DNA from: Pseudomonas sp. PB101
GTDB taxonomy: Bacteria > Pseudomonadota > Gammaproteobacteria > Pseudomonadales > Pseudomonadaceae
Length of the DNA stretch: 64,000 bases
Direction of reading: 5' to 3'
Assembly (NCBI RefSeq): GCF_009764265.1
Contig: NZ_RWIR01000011.1
Span: 1 to 64,000 of the forward strand
The position numbers were made by a program, and so were the translations under genes. The notes under the pieces were generated by a model. That model saw only the letters and a program-made list of their open reading frames with translations, was not told the origin of the DNA and searched no databases. This document shows, piece after piece, positions 45,397 through 56,611 of this stretch; position 1 is the first letter of the stretch, and the number at the start of each line of letters is the position of its first letter.

Positions 45397-46977
45397 ATGA
45401 CTCGCATAAAAAAGTGGCTGCCGAAACTCGCCATGGTGGCGACAACGGTCATGGCAATGGCGGCCAATGCCGCCGACAAACCCAACATCCTGGTGATCTT
45501 CGGCGATGACATCGGCCAGACCAACATCAGCGCCTATTCCATGGGCGTGGTCGGCTACAAGACCCCGAACATCGACCGCATCGCCCACGAAGGCATGCTG
45601 TTCACCGACTATTACGCGGAGAACAGCTGCACCGCCGGGCGCTCGTCGTTCATCACCGGCCAGTCACCGCTGCGCACCGGCCTGACCAAAGTCGGCGTGC
45701 CGGGTGCCCCCATCGGCATTCAGAAGCGCGACATCACCCTCGCCCAGGCCCTCAAGTCCCAGGGCTACGCCACCGGCCAGTTCGGCAAGAACCACCTCGG
45801 TGATCGCGACGAATACCTGCCGACCAACCACGGTTTCGACGAGTTCTTCGGCAACCTGTATCACCTCAACGCCGAAGAAGAACCCGAGCGCCCGTACTGG
45901 CCCAAGGATGACCCGGACTTCGTCAAATCCCGCACCCCACGGGGTGTGATCCACAGCTACGCCGACGGCAAGATCGAAGACACCGGCGCGCTGACCACCA
46001 AGCGCATGGAAACCATCGACGACGAAACCACGGCGGCCGCGCAAGCATTCATCGAGAAACAGGCCAAGTCGGACAAGCCTTTCTTCGTCTGGATGAACAC
46101 CACGCGCATGCACGTGTTCACCCACGTGCGCGAATCGATGAAGGGCCAGAGCGGCATGCCCGGCAACGAGTACGCCGACGGCATGCTCGAACACGACGGC
46201 GACGTCGGCAAACTGCTGCAGACCCTCGATGACCTGAACATCACCGACAACACCATCGTCGTCTACACAACCGACAACGGCCCTAACCAGTTCTCCTGGC
46301 CGGACGCGGCGACCACGCCGTTTCGTAACGAGAAGAACTCCAACTGGGAAGGCGCCTACCGGGTCCCGGCAATCGTGCGTTGGCCCGGCAGGATCAAGGC
46401 CGGCGAAGTGTCCAACGAGATGTTCTCGGGCATGGACTGGTTCCCTACCCTGCTCGCCGCGGCGGGTGATACCGAGGTGAAGGACAAACTGCTCAAGGGC
46501 TGGGCACCGACTTCCGGCGGCACCAGCTTCAAGGTGCACCTGGACGGCTACAACCAGCTGCCCTACCTGACCGGGCAAAAGCCCAAGGGCGAGCGCCGCG
46601 AGTTCTATTACTTCAACGACGATGGCGTGCTGGTATCGATGCGCTACGACAACTGGAAAGTGGTGTTCGCCGAACAGCGCGAGCCCGGCGGTTTTGCGGT
46701 GTGGAGCAGCCCGTTCGTGCCGCTGCGCGTGCCCAAGTTGTTCAACCTGCGCATGGACCCCTATGAGCGGGCAGACCTGGTCTCGGATCAGTACAACGAC
46801 TGGCTGGTAAAGAACTCCTACCTGCTCGCCGCCGGCGTGGCCAAGGCCGCGCGCTTCCTGCAGACCTTCATCGAATACCCGCCGAGCCAGAAACCCGCGA
46901 GCTTCAGCATCGACCAGATTCGCGCGGCGGTAGACGCGAAAATCGAAGAGAAGCTGAAGAGCCAGGTCAAACCGTAA
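45397..46977 (+). CDS. Exported arylsulfatase
   Basis: A 526-residue type I sulfatase. The signal peptide runs to AMAANA (about residue 25). Metal-binding Asp37 and Asp38 are in IFGDDIG. The sulfatase signature SCTAGRSSF has Cys78 for conversion to formylglycine, so a formylglycine-generating enzyme is needed; none is in the window. It contains TTDNGPNQ later. It hydrolyses a sulfate ester in the periplasm. GGAG precedes the ATG. An island operator 75 bp upstream suggests it releases the island's alcohol from a sulfate ester rather than serving general sulfur scavenging. Confidence 0.9.
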   Translation: MTRIKKWLPKLAMVATTVMAMAANAADKPNILVIFGDDIGQTNISAYSMGVVGYKTPNIDRIAHEGMLFTDYYAENSCTAGRSSFITGQSPLRTGLTKVGVPGAPIGIQKRDITLAQALKSQGYATGQFGKNHLGDRDEYLPTNHGFDEFFGNLYHLNAEEEPERPYWPKDDPDFVKSRTPRGVIHSYADGKIEDTGALTTKRMETIDDETTAAAQAFIEKQAKSDKPFFVWMNTTRMHVFTHVRESMKGQSGMPGNEYADGMLEHDGDVGKLLQTLDDLNITDNTIVVYTTDNGPNQFSWPDAATTPFRNEKNSNWEGAYRVPAIVRWPGRIKAGEVSNEMFSGMDWFPTLLAAAGDTEVKDKLLKGWAPTSGGTSFKVHLDGYNQLPYLTGQKPKGERREFYYFNDDGVLVSMRYDNWKVVFAEQREPGGFAVWSSPFVPLRVPKLFNLRMDPYERADLVSDQYNDWLVKNSYLLAAGVAKAARFLQTFIEYPPSQKPASFSIDQIRAAVDAKIEEKLKSQVKP

Positions 46978-47097
46978 GCGCCTCTCTACGCCGATACGGC
47001 CTGAATGCCAACGGCCAACCCGCCCAGGTGAAATTAAGCTTGGGCTAAGGTTGCCTGTTTAATCTTCGACACTTTCGGTTAGTCGAGCATTTCGAAG

Positions 47098-47886
47098 ATG
47101 GCAAAACCTCCGTTCAGCATCGTTCTGGTGAATTACAAAACCCTCGACTTGACCAGGATCTGCCTGGACCTGTTACGCGAGCCTGCACGAAAAGCCGGAA
47201 TCCCGGTCTGGGTGGTCGATAACGATTCGGCGGACGCCAGCGTCGAGTACTTGCGCTCACTCGACTGGATCAACCTGATCGAACGCACGGCCCCCGGCAA
47301 AGAGCCGGGACATATCGCCCACGGCAAGGCGCTGGACATGGCGCTGGCCAGGGTCAATACCGACTACCTGTTCCTGATGCACACCGACACCTTCGTCTTC
47401 GATGCCGACGTCTTTGCGATGATGATGGAGCACTGCGCCAAAGATCGAAACGTCATCGCGGTCGGCTGCACCGAGCAACTCAACCGGGGGTTGCCAAGGA
47501 CGGTCTGGCGCTTCACCTCCCGCTTCGCCAAGCACCATTTCCGCCGCCTGAAACTGTCCCTGGGCCTGCGCTCAAAAGAACCCAAGCCCTATACCGAGAC
47601 TTACCTGAAAAGCTTCTGCACCCTGTGGAACTGCAGGCTGATGAAACAACAGGGCCTGCATTTCCAGATCGACGATCGGGTGCCTGGGTATGAACTGCAA
47701 GACCGGGTGATCGGCCTTGGCTATAAGGTCGTGTTTCTTTCGCCCGGCAAGATCTTCAAGTACCTGGATCACGTGCAGGCCGGCACCGTTGCTGCTGCCG
47801 GTGGCTATGGCCAGGGTCACCGGCGGACGAAAATGTACCAGGACATTCTCAAGCGCTTCGGTGCGGTGAACACCTCGATGTCGTGA
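47098..47886 (+). CDS. Family 2 glycosyltransferase
   Basis: A 262-residue GT-A-fold protein. It starts PFSIVLVNYKTLDLTRICL, has WVVDNDSADAS for nucleotide binding, and FLMHTDTFVFDADVF where the D-x-D metal motif is expected, so the motif is T-D-T-F-V-F-D-A-D. No membrane segments are seen, suggesting a cytoplasmic enzyme. Acceptor and sugar are unknown. It stands alone between the arylsulfatase and a bidirectional terminator; the ribosome site is weak (GAAG). Confidence 0.78.
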   Translation: MAKPPFSIVLVNYKTLDLTRICLDLLREPARKAGIPVWVVDNDSADASVEYLRSLDWINLIERTAPGKEPGHIAHGKALDMALARVNTDYLFLMHTDTFVFDADVFAMMMEHCAKDRNVIAVGCTEQLNRGLPRTVWRFTSRFAKHHFRRLKLSLGLRSKEPKPYTETYLKSFCTLWNCRLMKQQGLHFQIDDRVPGYELQDRVIGLGYKVVFLSPGKIFKYLDHVQAGTVAAAGGYGQGHRRTKMYQDILKRFGAVNTSMS

Positions 47887-47902
47887 ACAAACCTCACACA
47901 CA

Positions 47903-47942
47903 AAAAAGCCCACTGACCATTACCGGTCCAGTGGGCTTTTTT
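47903..47942. terminator. Bidirectional rho-independent terminator
   Basis: A-tract, stem CCCACTGACC/GGTCCAGTGGG with a 6-nt loop, and a T-tract. It serves the glycosyltransferase (plus) and the sorB cytochrome (minus). Its stem is nearly the same as that of the terminator at 50227-50269. Confidence 0.9.
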
Positions 47943-47951
47943 GCATCAGGT

Positions 47952-48584
47952 TCACTGGCTCATGATGAACGTCGCCAGGCTTTTCAGATCGTCCGGGCTC
48001 AACTGCGCAAACGGCGGCATGGGCACATCCCCCCACTTTCCGCTCCCGCCGTGCTGAATGCTGGACATAAGCCGGTCCATTGCCTGCGGGTCCTTGGCAT
48101 ATTTGGCCGCCACATCGCGGTAGGCCGGGCCTACCACTTTATGGTCAATCGCGTGACAGGACAGGCAGGCGTTGTTCTGCAGCAAGGCCTTCGCGTCGAC
48201 TTTTGCCACAGCCACCGCCGGGGCGTTCGAGGCAGCCTGAACATCGGCATCATTGGCCTTCGCACTGCCGTAGGTCACCGCCAGGTAAGCGCCGATAACA
48301 CTCACATCCTGGTCGCTGATCGGCGCACCGTACACGTGCTGCATCTTGCCCGCTTCAGCGGTCCACTGCGCCAGGCTCATGCCCGGAGGCTGGAAGTTGA
48401 TGTAATCGGCTGAATGGCAGACGGAACACTTCTGCTGCGCCAACGCGTAGCCAGGCATCGTACTGGGCTTGAACGCCGCCGTTTCGGGCGGCAACGTGAT
48501 CGAAAGCGGCGCTGCACTGGCCAGAGTGGCCAAACCAACCTGAGCTGCGCAGAGCAAGGCGGTCATGCTTTTCACAAGTTTCAT
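47952..48584 (-). CDS. sorB: Diheme c-type cytochrome, electron acceptor of sulfite dehydrogenase (SorB)
   Basis: A 210-residue exported cytochrome. The signal peptide ends near TLASA (about 24). Two heme c sites, CSVCH and CLSCH, lie in two similar domains, each followed by a distal methionine candidate (M-P-P in the second). It lies 10 bp downstream of a periplasmic molybdenum sulfite dehydrogenase gene and would carry its electrons to the respiratory chain. Many SorB proteins are monoheme; a diheme form makes this a SorB-like variant. Confidence 0.82.
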   Translation of the reverse strand: MKLVKSMTALLCAAQVGLATLASAAPLSITLPPETAAFKPSTMPGYALAQQKCSVCHSADYINFQPPGMSLAQWTAEAGKMQHVYGAPISDQDVSVIGAYLAVTYGSAKANDADVQAASNAPAVAVAKVDAKALLQNNACLSCHAIDHKVVGPAYRDVAAKYAKDPQAMDRLMSSIQHGGSGKWGDVPMPPFAQLSPDDLKSLATFIMSQ

Positions 48585-48594
48585 ACGGTCCTCC

Positions 48595-49836
48595 TCAGGC
48601 GACGGTCACGTGGGTGGTTTCGACGACGTGGCGGCGATAGCCGGCGGGGTTCCAGTCGGCCTGCAGCGGTTGTGTCTCGCCGGCACTGTTGCTGGCTCGC
48701 ACCATCAACGGTGTGGCGCCCTTGCCGGTAAAGCTGATCGGCAGTGTCCACTCACGAAAGGAGAAACGGCCAAGGTCCTGCCCGAGCGTGGTTTCGCGCC
48801 AGGTTTTTCCGCCGTCGATCGACACCTCCACCTTGTTGACCCCAACGCCCCCGTCGAACGCAATGCCCTTGAGCACCAGGCTTTTGTTCAGCGGCAATAC
48901 ATCGCCGTGTTTGACGCTGGTGATGAAACTGCGTACCGGCAATTTCGAAATTGGCTGGGTTTTCGCCGCCGTAGTGCCGGGTGCGATGCAGAAGCAATCG
49001 TTATCCGGAACCCGGTAACCCTTGGCCATGAAAAAACCGTCGTAGGTCGTGTCGACGACTTCGATCTCGCTCAGGTGCTTGACCCAATAAGTGCCGAAAT
49101 AGCCTGGCACCACCAGACGAATCGGGTAGCCGTTGAGAAATGGCAGGTCTGTGCCGTTCATGGACCAGGCGATCATCGGCTCGCCATCCATGGCATGGCT
49201 GATGTCCAGCGCCTTGATGAACTCCGGTGTGCTGGGCAACACCGGCTTATCCAGCCCACGGAAAGTCACTTGCGCGGCGCCGGCCTTCACCCCCGCCTTT
49301 TCCAATACCGCCTTGAGCGGTACCCCCACCCACCGCGCATTACCCATCGAGCCATTGCCCAGCTGGGCACCGAACACCCGGGGCATCGAGAAGCCACGGC
49401 TGTTGCCCGAGCACTGATTGACCGCCACCACTTCCACCGGTTCGGCGAGGGCCTTGAGTTCGGCCAGGGAAAGCGACAGCGGCGTGTCGACCGAGCCCTT
49501 GATCGTCAGGCGGTAGGTGTCAGGATCGATGCTGGTCGGAAAATTAGCCAGGTGATAACGCACGAAAAAGGCGTCATTGGGCGTGATCGGCCCTTCGTTG
49601 AAGACAGGGAATGGCGTCTCCAGATGCGGCGGCCGCGTGGTCACCAGGGTCAACGGGCGCTTTTGCGGGTATCGCACGAGCGGGCGCGGGCCAGCGGCAA
49701 AGGTCACTTCTTCAGCGTTGTCATCGGCTGCCCTGGCGAGACTTGCCAAAGGCGAGGCCGCCACGGCCAGCGTGAATGCATCGCGTAAAACCCGCCGGCG
49801 GCTCGGCTGGCTGCTGTCTAAAAAACTGAACTTCAT
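48595..49836 (-). CDS. sorA: Sulfite dehydrogenase, molybdopterin subunit (SorA)
   Basis: A 413-residue oxidoreductase of the sulfite oxidase family. A twin-arginine signal (PSRRRVLRDAF, residues 11-21) sends it folded to the periplasm. The molybdenum-ligand Cys142 lies in VVAVNQCSGNSRGF. The C-terminal Mo-co dimerisation domain includes VEVSIDGGKTWRE. It oxidises sulfite to sulfate with cytochrome c as acceptor. The pair is a separate unit ended by a terminator. Any link to the neighbouring arylsulfatase is only thematic, as that enzyme releases sulfate. Confidence 0.88.
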   Translation of the reverse strand: MKFSFLDSSQPSRRRVLRDAFTLAVAASPLASLARAADDNAEEVTFAAGPRPLVRYPQKRPLTLVTTRPPHLETPFPVFNEGPITPNDAFFVRYHLANFPTSIDPDTYRLTIKGSVDTPLSLSLAELKALAEPVEVVAVNQCSGNSRGFSMPRVFGAQLGNGSMGNARWVGVPLKAVLEKAGVKAGAAQVTFRGLDKPVLPSTPEFIKALDISHAMDGEPMIAWSMNGTDLPFLNGYPIRLVVPGYFGTYWVKHLSEIEVVDTTYDGFFMAKGYRVPDNDCFCIAPGTTAAKTQPISKLPVRSFITSVKHGDVLPLNKSLVLKGIAFDGGVGVNKVEVSIDGGKTWRETTLGQDLGRFSFREWTLPISFTGKGATPLMVRASNSAGETQPLQADWNPAGYRRHVVETTHVTVA

Positions 49837-50019
49837 TCTGCGCTCTCTATGATTGTTTTATTGAGATGCAACTGACAGTCCCTTTGTCAGGGTGAAGAGG
49901 CATCGGCCTTTTTGTGCCAGTGCGGGAGAGCCAACCAGTATCGACACGTGCAAGCGGGCTGCTTCACATTGGGCGTCAGGGACTTGGCAATTGATGACAG
50001 GGGGCTATGTTGCGTTCTT

Positions 50020-50120
50020 CTGTAGGAGCGAGCCTGCTCGCGAAGATCGTCAACGATAACGCGCAAATCCGGTAAAACGCGTTGCCCCGAAGTTTTTCGC
50101 GAGCAGGCTCGCTCCTACAG
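50020..50120. repeat. REPIN
   Basis: CTGTAGGAGCGAGCCTGCTC and complement as outer arms, about 101 bp. The insert contains CAACGATAACGCG, which is shared with the REPIN array at 4668-5086. Confidence 0.9.
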
Positions 50121-50156
50121 GGAATCCGGGGTATTTCGAGCGAGGTCACGGTCCCG

Positions 50157-50222
50157 TGTAGGAGCCGGCTTGCTGGCGATGGTCGTCAACGATAACGCGT
50201 GAGAACTGGATAAACGCGGCGA
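50157..50222. repeat. Orphan half REPIN
   Basis: TGTAGGAGCCGGCTTGCTGG followed by the same GTCAACGATAACGCGT insert and TAAACGCGGCG as the 4668-5086 array, but without the right-hand REP; it runs straight into the mqo terminator. It appears to be a truncated copy. Confidence 0.85.
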
Positions 50223-50226
50223 ACCA

Positions 50227-50269
50227 CAAAAAAACCCACTGACCGTCGCCGGTTCAGTGGGCTTTTTTT
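50227..50269. terminator. Bidirectional rho-independent terminator of mqo
   Basis: A-tract, stem CCCACTGACCG/CCGGTTCAGTGGG and T-tract, 14 bp after the mqo stop on the minus strand. Confidence 0.9.
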
Positions 50270-50283
50270 GATCTGGTCTCTAG

Positions 50284-51930
50284 TTACAGAGCCATATCAC
50301 TCGCAGCACTAGCCTTCGGCGCTTTCGCATCGGTATCGACAGTCACCGGAGTCACAGCCGGCGCGATCACCGCAGGTGGCGGAGTCAGTTCCAGCACCTT
50401 GGCGGTGTAGGCCCACTCCTCGGCAACCTTCTCGGGACTGCCGTTCAGCTGGGTGCCGTAGCTCGGCACGATCTGGTGCAGTTTTGCCTGCCACTCAGGG
50501 CTCGCGACCTTGTCCTTGAAGACTTTCTGCAGCACGGTCAGCATGATCGGTGCGGCGGTCGAAGCGCCTGGGGAGGCGCCCAGCAGGCCGGCGATGCTGC
50601 CGTCTTGCGAAGCGACGATTTCGGTGCCCAGTTTCAGCACGCCACCGGCAGCTTCATCACGCTTGATGATCTGCACGCGCTGGCCGGCTTGCCACAGGCG
50701 CCAGTCTTCAGCCTTGGCGTTCGGGAAGTATTCCTTCAGGGCGTTGAGGCGGTCTTCATCCGACAGCATCAACTGGCCTGCCAGGTACTCGACCAGCGGG
50801 TATTCCTTGATGCCGACCTTGGTCATTGGCCACACGTTGTGCGTGGTGGTGGTGGTCAGCAGGTCCAGGTACGAACCTTCTTTCAGGAACTTGGTGCTGA
50901 AAGTCGCGAACGGGCCAAACAGGATCACGCGCTTGCCGTCCAGCACGCGGGTGTCCAGGTGCGGAACCGACATCGGCGGTGCGCCGACGGAGGCTTTGCC
51001 GTAGGCCTTGGCCAGGTGTTGCTCGGCGATGGTCGGGTTCTCGGTCACCAGGAACGAGCCGCCCACCGGGAAGCCTGCGTATTCCTTGGCTTCAGGAATG
51101 CCGGACTTCTGCAGCAGGTGCAGGGCACCGCCGCCGGCGCCGATGAACACGAACTTGGCGTCGGTTTCGGTCTTGCTGCCGTCTTTCAGGTTTTTGTAGC
51201 TGACGCGCCAGCTGCCGTCTTCGTTCCGGGTGATGTCCTGCACTTCGCTGGACAGCTTCAAGTCGAATTTCGGCGTGGTTTGCAGGTGCGCAACGAACTG
51301 ACGGGTGATTTCGCCAAAGTTCACGTCGGTACCCAGCGGGCTCCAGGTGGCCGCGATTTTCTGGCTCGGGTCACGCCCTTCCATCATCAGCGGCACCCAC
51401 TGCTTGATCACGGCCGGGTCTTCGGAGTACTGCATGCCGGCGAACAGCGGGCTCGCTTGCAGGGCTTCGTAGCGTTTTTTCAGGAACTTGATGTTGTCGT
51501 CGCCCCACACGAAGCTCATGTGCGGCGTGGAGTTGATGAACGAACGCGGGTTCTTCAGCACGCCTTGCTGAACCTGCCAGGCCCAGAACTGACGGGAGAT
51601 CTGGAAGGCTTCGTTGATTTCAACGGCCTTGGGGATCGAGACATTGCCCTTGTCGTCTTCCGGGGTGTAGTTCAGCTCGGCCAGGGCGGAGTGACCGGTA
51701 CCGGCGTTGTTCCAGCCGTTGGAGCTTTCCTGGGCGACGCCGTCGAGGCGCTCGATCATCTGCATCGAGGTAGCAGGCTCCAGCTCATTGAGCCAGACAC
51801 CGAGGGTCGCGCTCATGATGCCGCCGCCAATCAGCAGTACATCGACTTTCTTGGCTTCTTCGGCCTGGGCCGTCGTCATCCCCAACGACAAGGCCAGCCC
51901 CAGCAGGGCTGTGTTCACTTTCTTAAACAT
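50284..51930 (-). CDS. mqo: Malate:quinone oxidoreductase with N-terminal signal peptide
   Basis: A 548-residue FAD enzyme. The start is ATG 51930, with AGG upstream; a GTG nine bases earlier is less likely. Residues 1-24 form a Sec-type signal ([15 protein letters not shown]). FAD-binding [16 protein letters not shown] follows, then [10 protein letters not shown] near residue 70. It oxidises malate to oxaloacetate and reduces quinone. Classical Mqo is cytoplasmic and peripheral; this form appears exported or anchored. The C-terminal tail of about 35 residues is rich in Ala, Pro and Val. It is monocistronic. Confidence 0.92.
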   Translation of the reverse strand: MFKKVNTALLGLALSLGMTTAQAEEAKKVDVLLIGGGIMSATLGVWLNELEPATSMQMIERLDGVAQESSNGWNNAGTGHSALAELNYTPEDDKGNVSIPKAVEINEAFQISRQFWAWQVQQGVLKNPRSFINSTPHMSFVWGDDNIKFLKKRYEALQASPLFAGMQYSEDPAVIKQWVPLMMEGRDPSQKIAATWSPLGTDVNFGEITRQFVAHLQTTPKFDLKLSSEVQDITRNEDGSWRVSYKNLKDGSKTETDAKFVFIGAGGGALHLLQKSGIPEAKEYAGFPVGGSFLVTENPTIAEQHLAKAYGKASVGAPPMSVPHLDTRVLDGKRVILFGPFATFSTKFLKEGSYLDLLTTTTTHNVWPMTKVGIKEYPLVEYLAGQLMLSDEDRLNALKEYFPNAKAEDWRLWQAGQRVQIIKRDEAAGGVLKLGTEIVASQDGSIAGLLGASPGASTAAPIMLTVLQKVFKDKVASPEWQAKLHQIVPSYGTQLNGSPEKVAEEWAYTAKVLELTPPPAVIAPAVTPVTVDTDAKAPKASAASDMAL

Positions 51931-52317
51931 CTGTAGCACCTATGATAAAACGCCATCCGCCCTTCCATCCTCGCGCACACAGCCCCGTGTTTCACGGCAG
52001 TCACGGGTGCGGCACTCAAGGATTGCAGGGTGGGCACACAAGGCCGACGAACCGCATCGACCCCAGTTTAATGTCCCTTCTGAACTGACTTCTTATCTTT
52101 ATTGGCTTCAGCTACTTGAGCGACAGTAATTCCGTCGGCACGTCTCAAGGACATGCAAACTGAACAGGTCAAACCAAGTTGTCGCGAAGAATATCACGAC
52201 AAGGCTTACCCGCGCGTCTGTTCGCGACTGTCTGGTCCGGTCAATGATGGATCTGTAGGAGCCGGCGGATCGGCGACTATACTCAGTGGTCTTCAGATGA
52301 GCCGGTGAGGACAAGTC
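51931..52317. other. Divergent promoter region of mqo and ilvD
   Basis: About 390 bp without a gene. A single REP-like half (CTGTAGGAGCCGGCGGATCGG, cut here to its first part, at 52253-52273) is followed by a possible -10 TATACT at 52278-52283, 35 bp before the ilvD ATG. No good -35 is seen. Confidence 0.4.
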
Positions 52318-54000
<1,683 letters not shown>

Positions 54001-54030
54001 TTCGCCAGTCTGGCGGTGGCTGAACCACCG

Positions 54031-54110
54031 CCATCGCGAGCAAGCTCGCTCCCACACTGAATCTCCATACGCCGAAGATCCCCTGTGGGAGCGAGCTTGC
54101 TCGCGATGGC
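54031..54110. repeat. REPIN between ilvD and the chemoreceptor
   Basis: CCATCGCGAGCAAGCTCGCT at the left and GGGAGCGAGCTTGCTCGCGA at the right, with a 30-bp insert. The REPs are in the opposite mutual orientation to most REPINs here. It lies between convergent genes. Confidence 0.9.
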
Positions 54111-54132
54111 GTCAGTTCAGGCAACCTCTACC

Positions 54133-55746
54133 TCAAAGCCTGAACCGATCCACCGACTGCGACAACTGCCCCGCCAGGCTCGACAACTCATCGGTGGTCG
54201 AAGCCGTCTGCCCGATCACCTTGCTGTTGCCTTCGGACATGCCCGCAATCATCTCCACCTGATGGGCGATTTCGTTGCTGGCCAGGCTTTGTTCGCCGAT
54301 GGTGCGGCTGATGTCATTGACCAGTTGCGTGGTGTGCAGCGTGGCCTCGAGGATCTCGCGGATGGCGCGCTCGACATCGGCCGTCACCGCCATGCCTTTG
54401 TCGACCTGGGCCACGCCCTCCTCCATGCTGATCACCGCCTCGCGGGTGCTTTGCTGGATGCGTGCGACCATGCTGGCGATCTCCTGGGTGGAGGCGCTGG
54501 TGCGCCCCGCCAGGCTGCGGACCTCATCGGCCACTACGGCAAAACCGCGCCCCTGCTCGCCGGCGCGGGCGGCTTCGATGGCGGCGTTGAGAGCCAGCAG
54601 GTTGGTCTGGTCGGCGATGCCCTTGATCACCTGGATGATGTTGAAGATCCCTTCGGACTCCTTGTCCAGCGTGCGGATCACCTGGGCCGACTGCTGCGCC
54701 GACCGCGCGATGCCGTCCATGTCGCTGACCACCTGATGGATCACACGGCCGCCGTCCTTGGCCAGCGATTCGGCCTGGTTGGCCATGTCCAGCGCACGCT
54801 CGGCGTGGCGAGTGATTTCCTCGATGCTCGCGGTCATTTCGCTGGCGGCCGCGGCCATGGTGCTGGCTGCCGCGCTTTGCTGCTGGCTGCTGCCGGCCAC
54901 CTCATGGCAGCCGTTGCTCAGTTGCTTGCTCATGCCGCTGACGCCGTGGGCGTTGCTGCGCACCACCTCGATCATGCCGCGCAAGTCCCGTTGCATGGTC
55001 GCCAGGCTACGGATCAGCGCGCTGGCTTCGTCGTTGCGGGTGGGCTCGACAATTGGCTCGCTGAGGTTGCCATGGGCGATGCTCTCGGCAATGCGGCTGG
55101 CGGTTTGCAGCGGGCCCATGATGCTCAGGATCGCCGAGCGCCCCAGGGCCAGCAGCAGCAACAGGCTGGCGATCAGCACGCCACCGAGGGTCAGGTTGGC
55201 GTTGCTGATGGCGTGCGCGGTGCCCTGGCTGGTCTGTTGCGTGTCGTTTTCGATCAACTCGCTGACGGCGGCCATCTGGTCTTCCAGCTGGCTGAAGGCA
55301 CTGTTGAAGGTGCCCAGTTCCTGTTGCGCGGCGTCCGTGTTCTCCAGCGCCAGCCCGGCGATGCGCTCGGCGGAGCTGATGTAAGTGTCGAGACTGGGCT
55401 TGATCTTGTTCAGGCCGGCCTTGATGGTGTCGTTGACCGGCAGCTTGAGGTTTTCCCCGAGCACTTCGCGAAAGCGCTGGGCGTGCTCTTCGAGGGAACT
55501 GCGCACCTCGGCTTTGTTGTTGGTGCTTTTGTTCAAGCCCACCAACATCGACGACAACACGTCGGCGCGCAGCGCGTCGTGCATCATGTCGGCTTCGAGG
55601 TGATTGCGCAGCGCGGCCATGCTGACGTTGTTGTCGTCCACGGCCCCGGCCATCCGGGTGTTTCCCAGGTAACTGACCAGGCTCATGATCAACGCAGTGA
55701 GCAATCCGGTGCCGATCAGCAATATTAAACGCAGTTTTATGGACAC
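54133..55746 (-). CDS. Methyl-accepting chemotaxis protein
   Basis: A 537-residue transmembrane chemoreceptor. I choose the GTG at 55746 ([14 protein letters not shown]) because AGAGAGGA lies 8 nt upstream and it starts just before TM1; the frame opens earlier at 55809. TM1 is about 5-25, a four-helix-bundle-type periplasmic domain follows, TM2 is near 195-215, then HAMP and the signalling domain. The tip hairpin contains [20 protein letters not shown] and [17 protein letters not shown]. The ligand is unknown. No C-terminal CheR pentapeptide is present. No other chemotaxis gene is nearby. Confidence 0.9.
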   Translation of the reverse strand: MSIKLRLILLIGTGLLTALIMSLVSYLGNTRMAGAVDDNNVSMAALRNHLEADMMHDALRADVLSSMLVGLNKSTNNKAEVRSSLEEHAQRFREVLGENLKLPVNDTIKAGLNKIKPSLDTYISSAERIAGLALENTDAAQQELGTFNSAFSQLEDQMAAVSELIENDTQQTSQGTAHAISNANLTLGGVLIASLLLLLALGRSAILSIMGPLQTASRIAESIAHGNLSEPIVEPTRNDEASALIRSLATMQRDLRGMIEVVRSNAHGVSGMSKQLSNGCHEVAGSSQQQSAAASTMAAAASEMTASIEEITRHAERALDMANQAESLAKDGGRVIHQVVSDMDGIARSAQQSAQVIRTLDKESEGIFNIIQVIKGIADQTNLLALNAAIEAARAGEQGRGFAVVADEVRSLAGRTSASTQEIASMVARIQQSTREAVISMEEGVAQVDKGMAVTADVERAIREILEATLHTTQLVNDISRTIGEQSLASNEIAHQVEMIAGMSEGNSKVIGQTASTTDELSSLAGQLSQSVDRFRL

Positions 55747-55843
55747 TCTGTGGTTCCTCTCTGGCACGTCGGGTAGCGGGGTTTGCCCCGTGCGGATGGC
55801 ACGCTTCAAGAGGTTATCGACGGGATTGCGCAGTTATTGAAGC

Positions 55844-56518
55844 CTATCCCCACAGATTGTTTTTTTTGCGACATGCGGTCGTCATCGGCTGTTTTTGCAC
55901 CGTGCCGCGCAGAGACACCAGCAACAGGCTGGCAAACGCACCGGCGACTGCGATGGCCATGTCCTTTTGCGAATCCCAGGGATCGTTTTGAGCGCCGACG
56001 AAGGCGTTGGCCGTGTCATTGCCCAGGAAGGCACCGCCGATCCACTCCACCAATTCGTACACAGCGGATGTCGAGAGCATGATGTTCAGGGTCACGAAAA
56101 ACAGCCAGAACCCGCGCAGCGGCGTCAGGCGCCCCAAGACTTCACGCACCGGATAAACCAGCAGCAGCCCGTAGCTCAGATGCACCAGACGGTCGTAGTA
56201 ATTGCGGTGAATACCGGTCGCCCGTTCGAAACTGAAACCCAACCACGCCGACGACCAGTGTTCGTAAGGCACCAGGGAATAGGTGTAGTGGGCACCCAGT
56301 TCATGCACGCACAAAAACGCAAACACCAGTGTGATGGAGGTCGTCGACAAGCGGAACCGCCCGGCAACCGCGACCAGCGTCCCGACCAGCAGTAGCACCA
56401 GCAGGTTTTCCAGGGCCCAGTCCACCCGGCTTCGGGGATCAAAGCCTGATATCAGCACAATCACCAGAAACACCATGAGCAACGTCAGGTCGTACCGTGA
56501 ATGTTGGCGGGACTGCAT
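55844..56518 (-). CDS. YjdF-like (DUF2238) inner-membrane protein
   Basis: A 224-residue membrane protein with about six hydrophobic helices. I place the start at ATG 56518 (MQSRQHSRYD), with GGA upstream; the frame remains open as far as 57466 only because it reads through the REPIN array. It has CVHELGAHYTYS and RNYYDRLVHLSYGLLL, then a V-Y-E-L-V-E-W-I-G-G segment and D-P-W-D-S-Q-K-D, all typical of the DUF2238 family. Its function is unknown. Confidence 0.82.
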   Translation of the reverse strand: MQSRQHSRYDLTLLMVFLVIVLISGFDPRSRVDWALENLLVLLLVGTLVAVAGRFRLSTTSITLVFAFLCVHELGAHYTYSLVPYEHWSSAWLGFSFERATGIHRNYYDRLVHLSYGLLLVYPVREVLGRLTPLRGFWLFFVTLNIMLSTSAVYELVEWIGGAFLGNDTANAFVGAQNDPWDSQKDMAIAVAGAFASLLLVSLRGTVQKQPMTTACRKKNNLWG

Positions 56519-56611
56519 GGCTTGAGTTCCTCGAAGTCTGGACAATGACCCTTTCAGTTCGAGGAAAAGCTGCGGCGCAAAGTTCGCTTTTTTCCGATGA
56601 GCCGATGACCT

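Larger units (their letters stand above)
49837..50226. other. Intergenic region with REP elements only
   Basis: Between sorA and the mqo terminator. It holds one REPIN (50020-50120) and one orphan half (50157-50222), and should include the sorA promoter near 49850-49900. No ORF with family character is seen. Confidence 0.7.

Noticed and set aside
47952..49836. SorAB as part of the arylsulfatase pathway
   Set aside because: Arylsulfatase yields sulfate, not sulfite, and the genes are separated by a terminator and lack the island operator.
55747..55790. Sigma-54 promoter before the chemoreceptor (TGGCAC ... TTGC)
   Set aside because: The distance between the two elements is wrong for a -24/-12 promoter.
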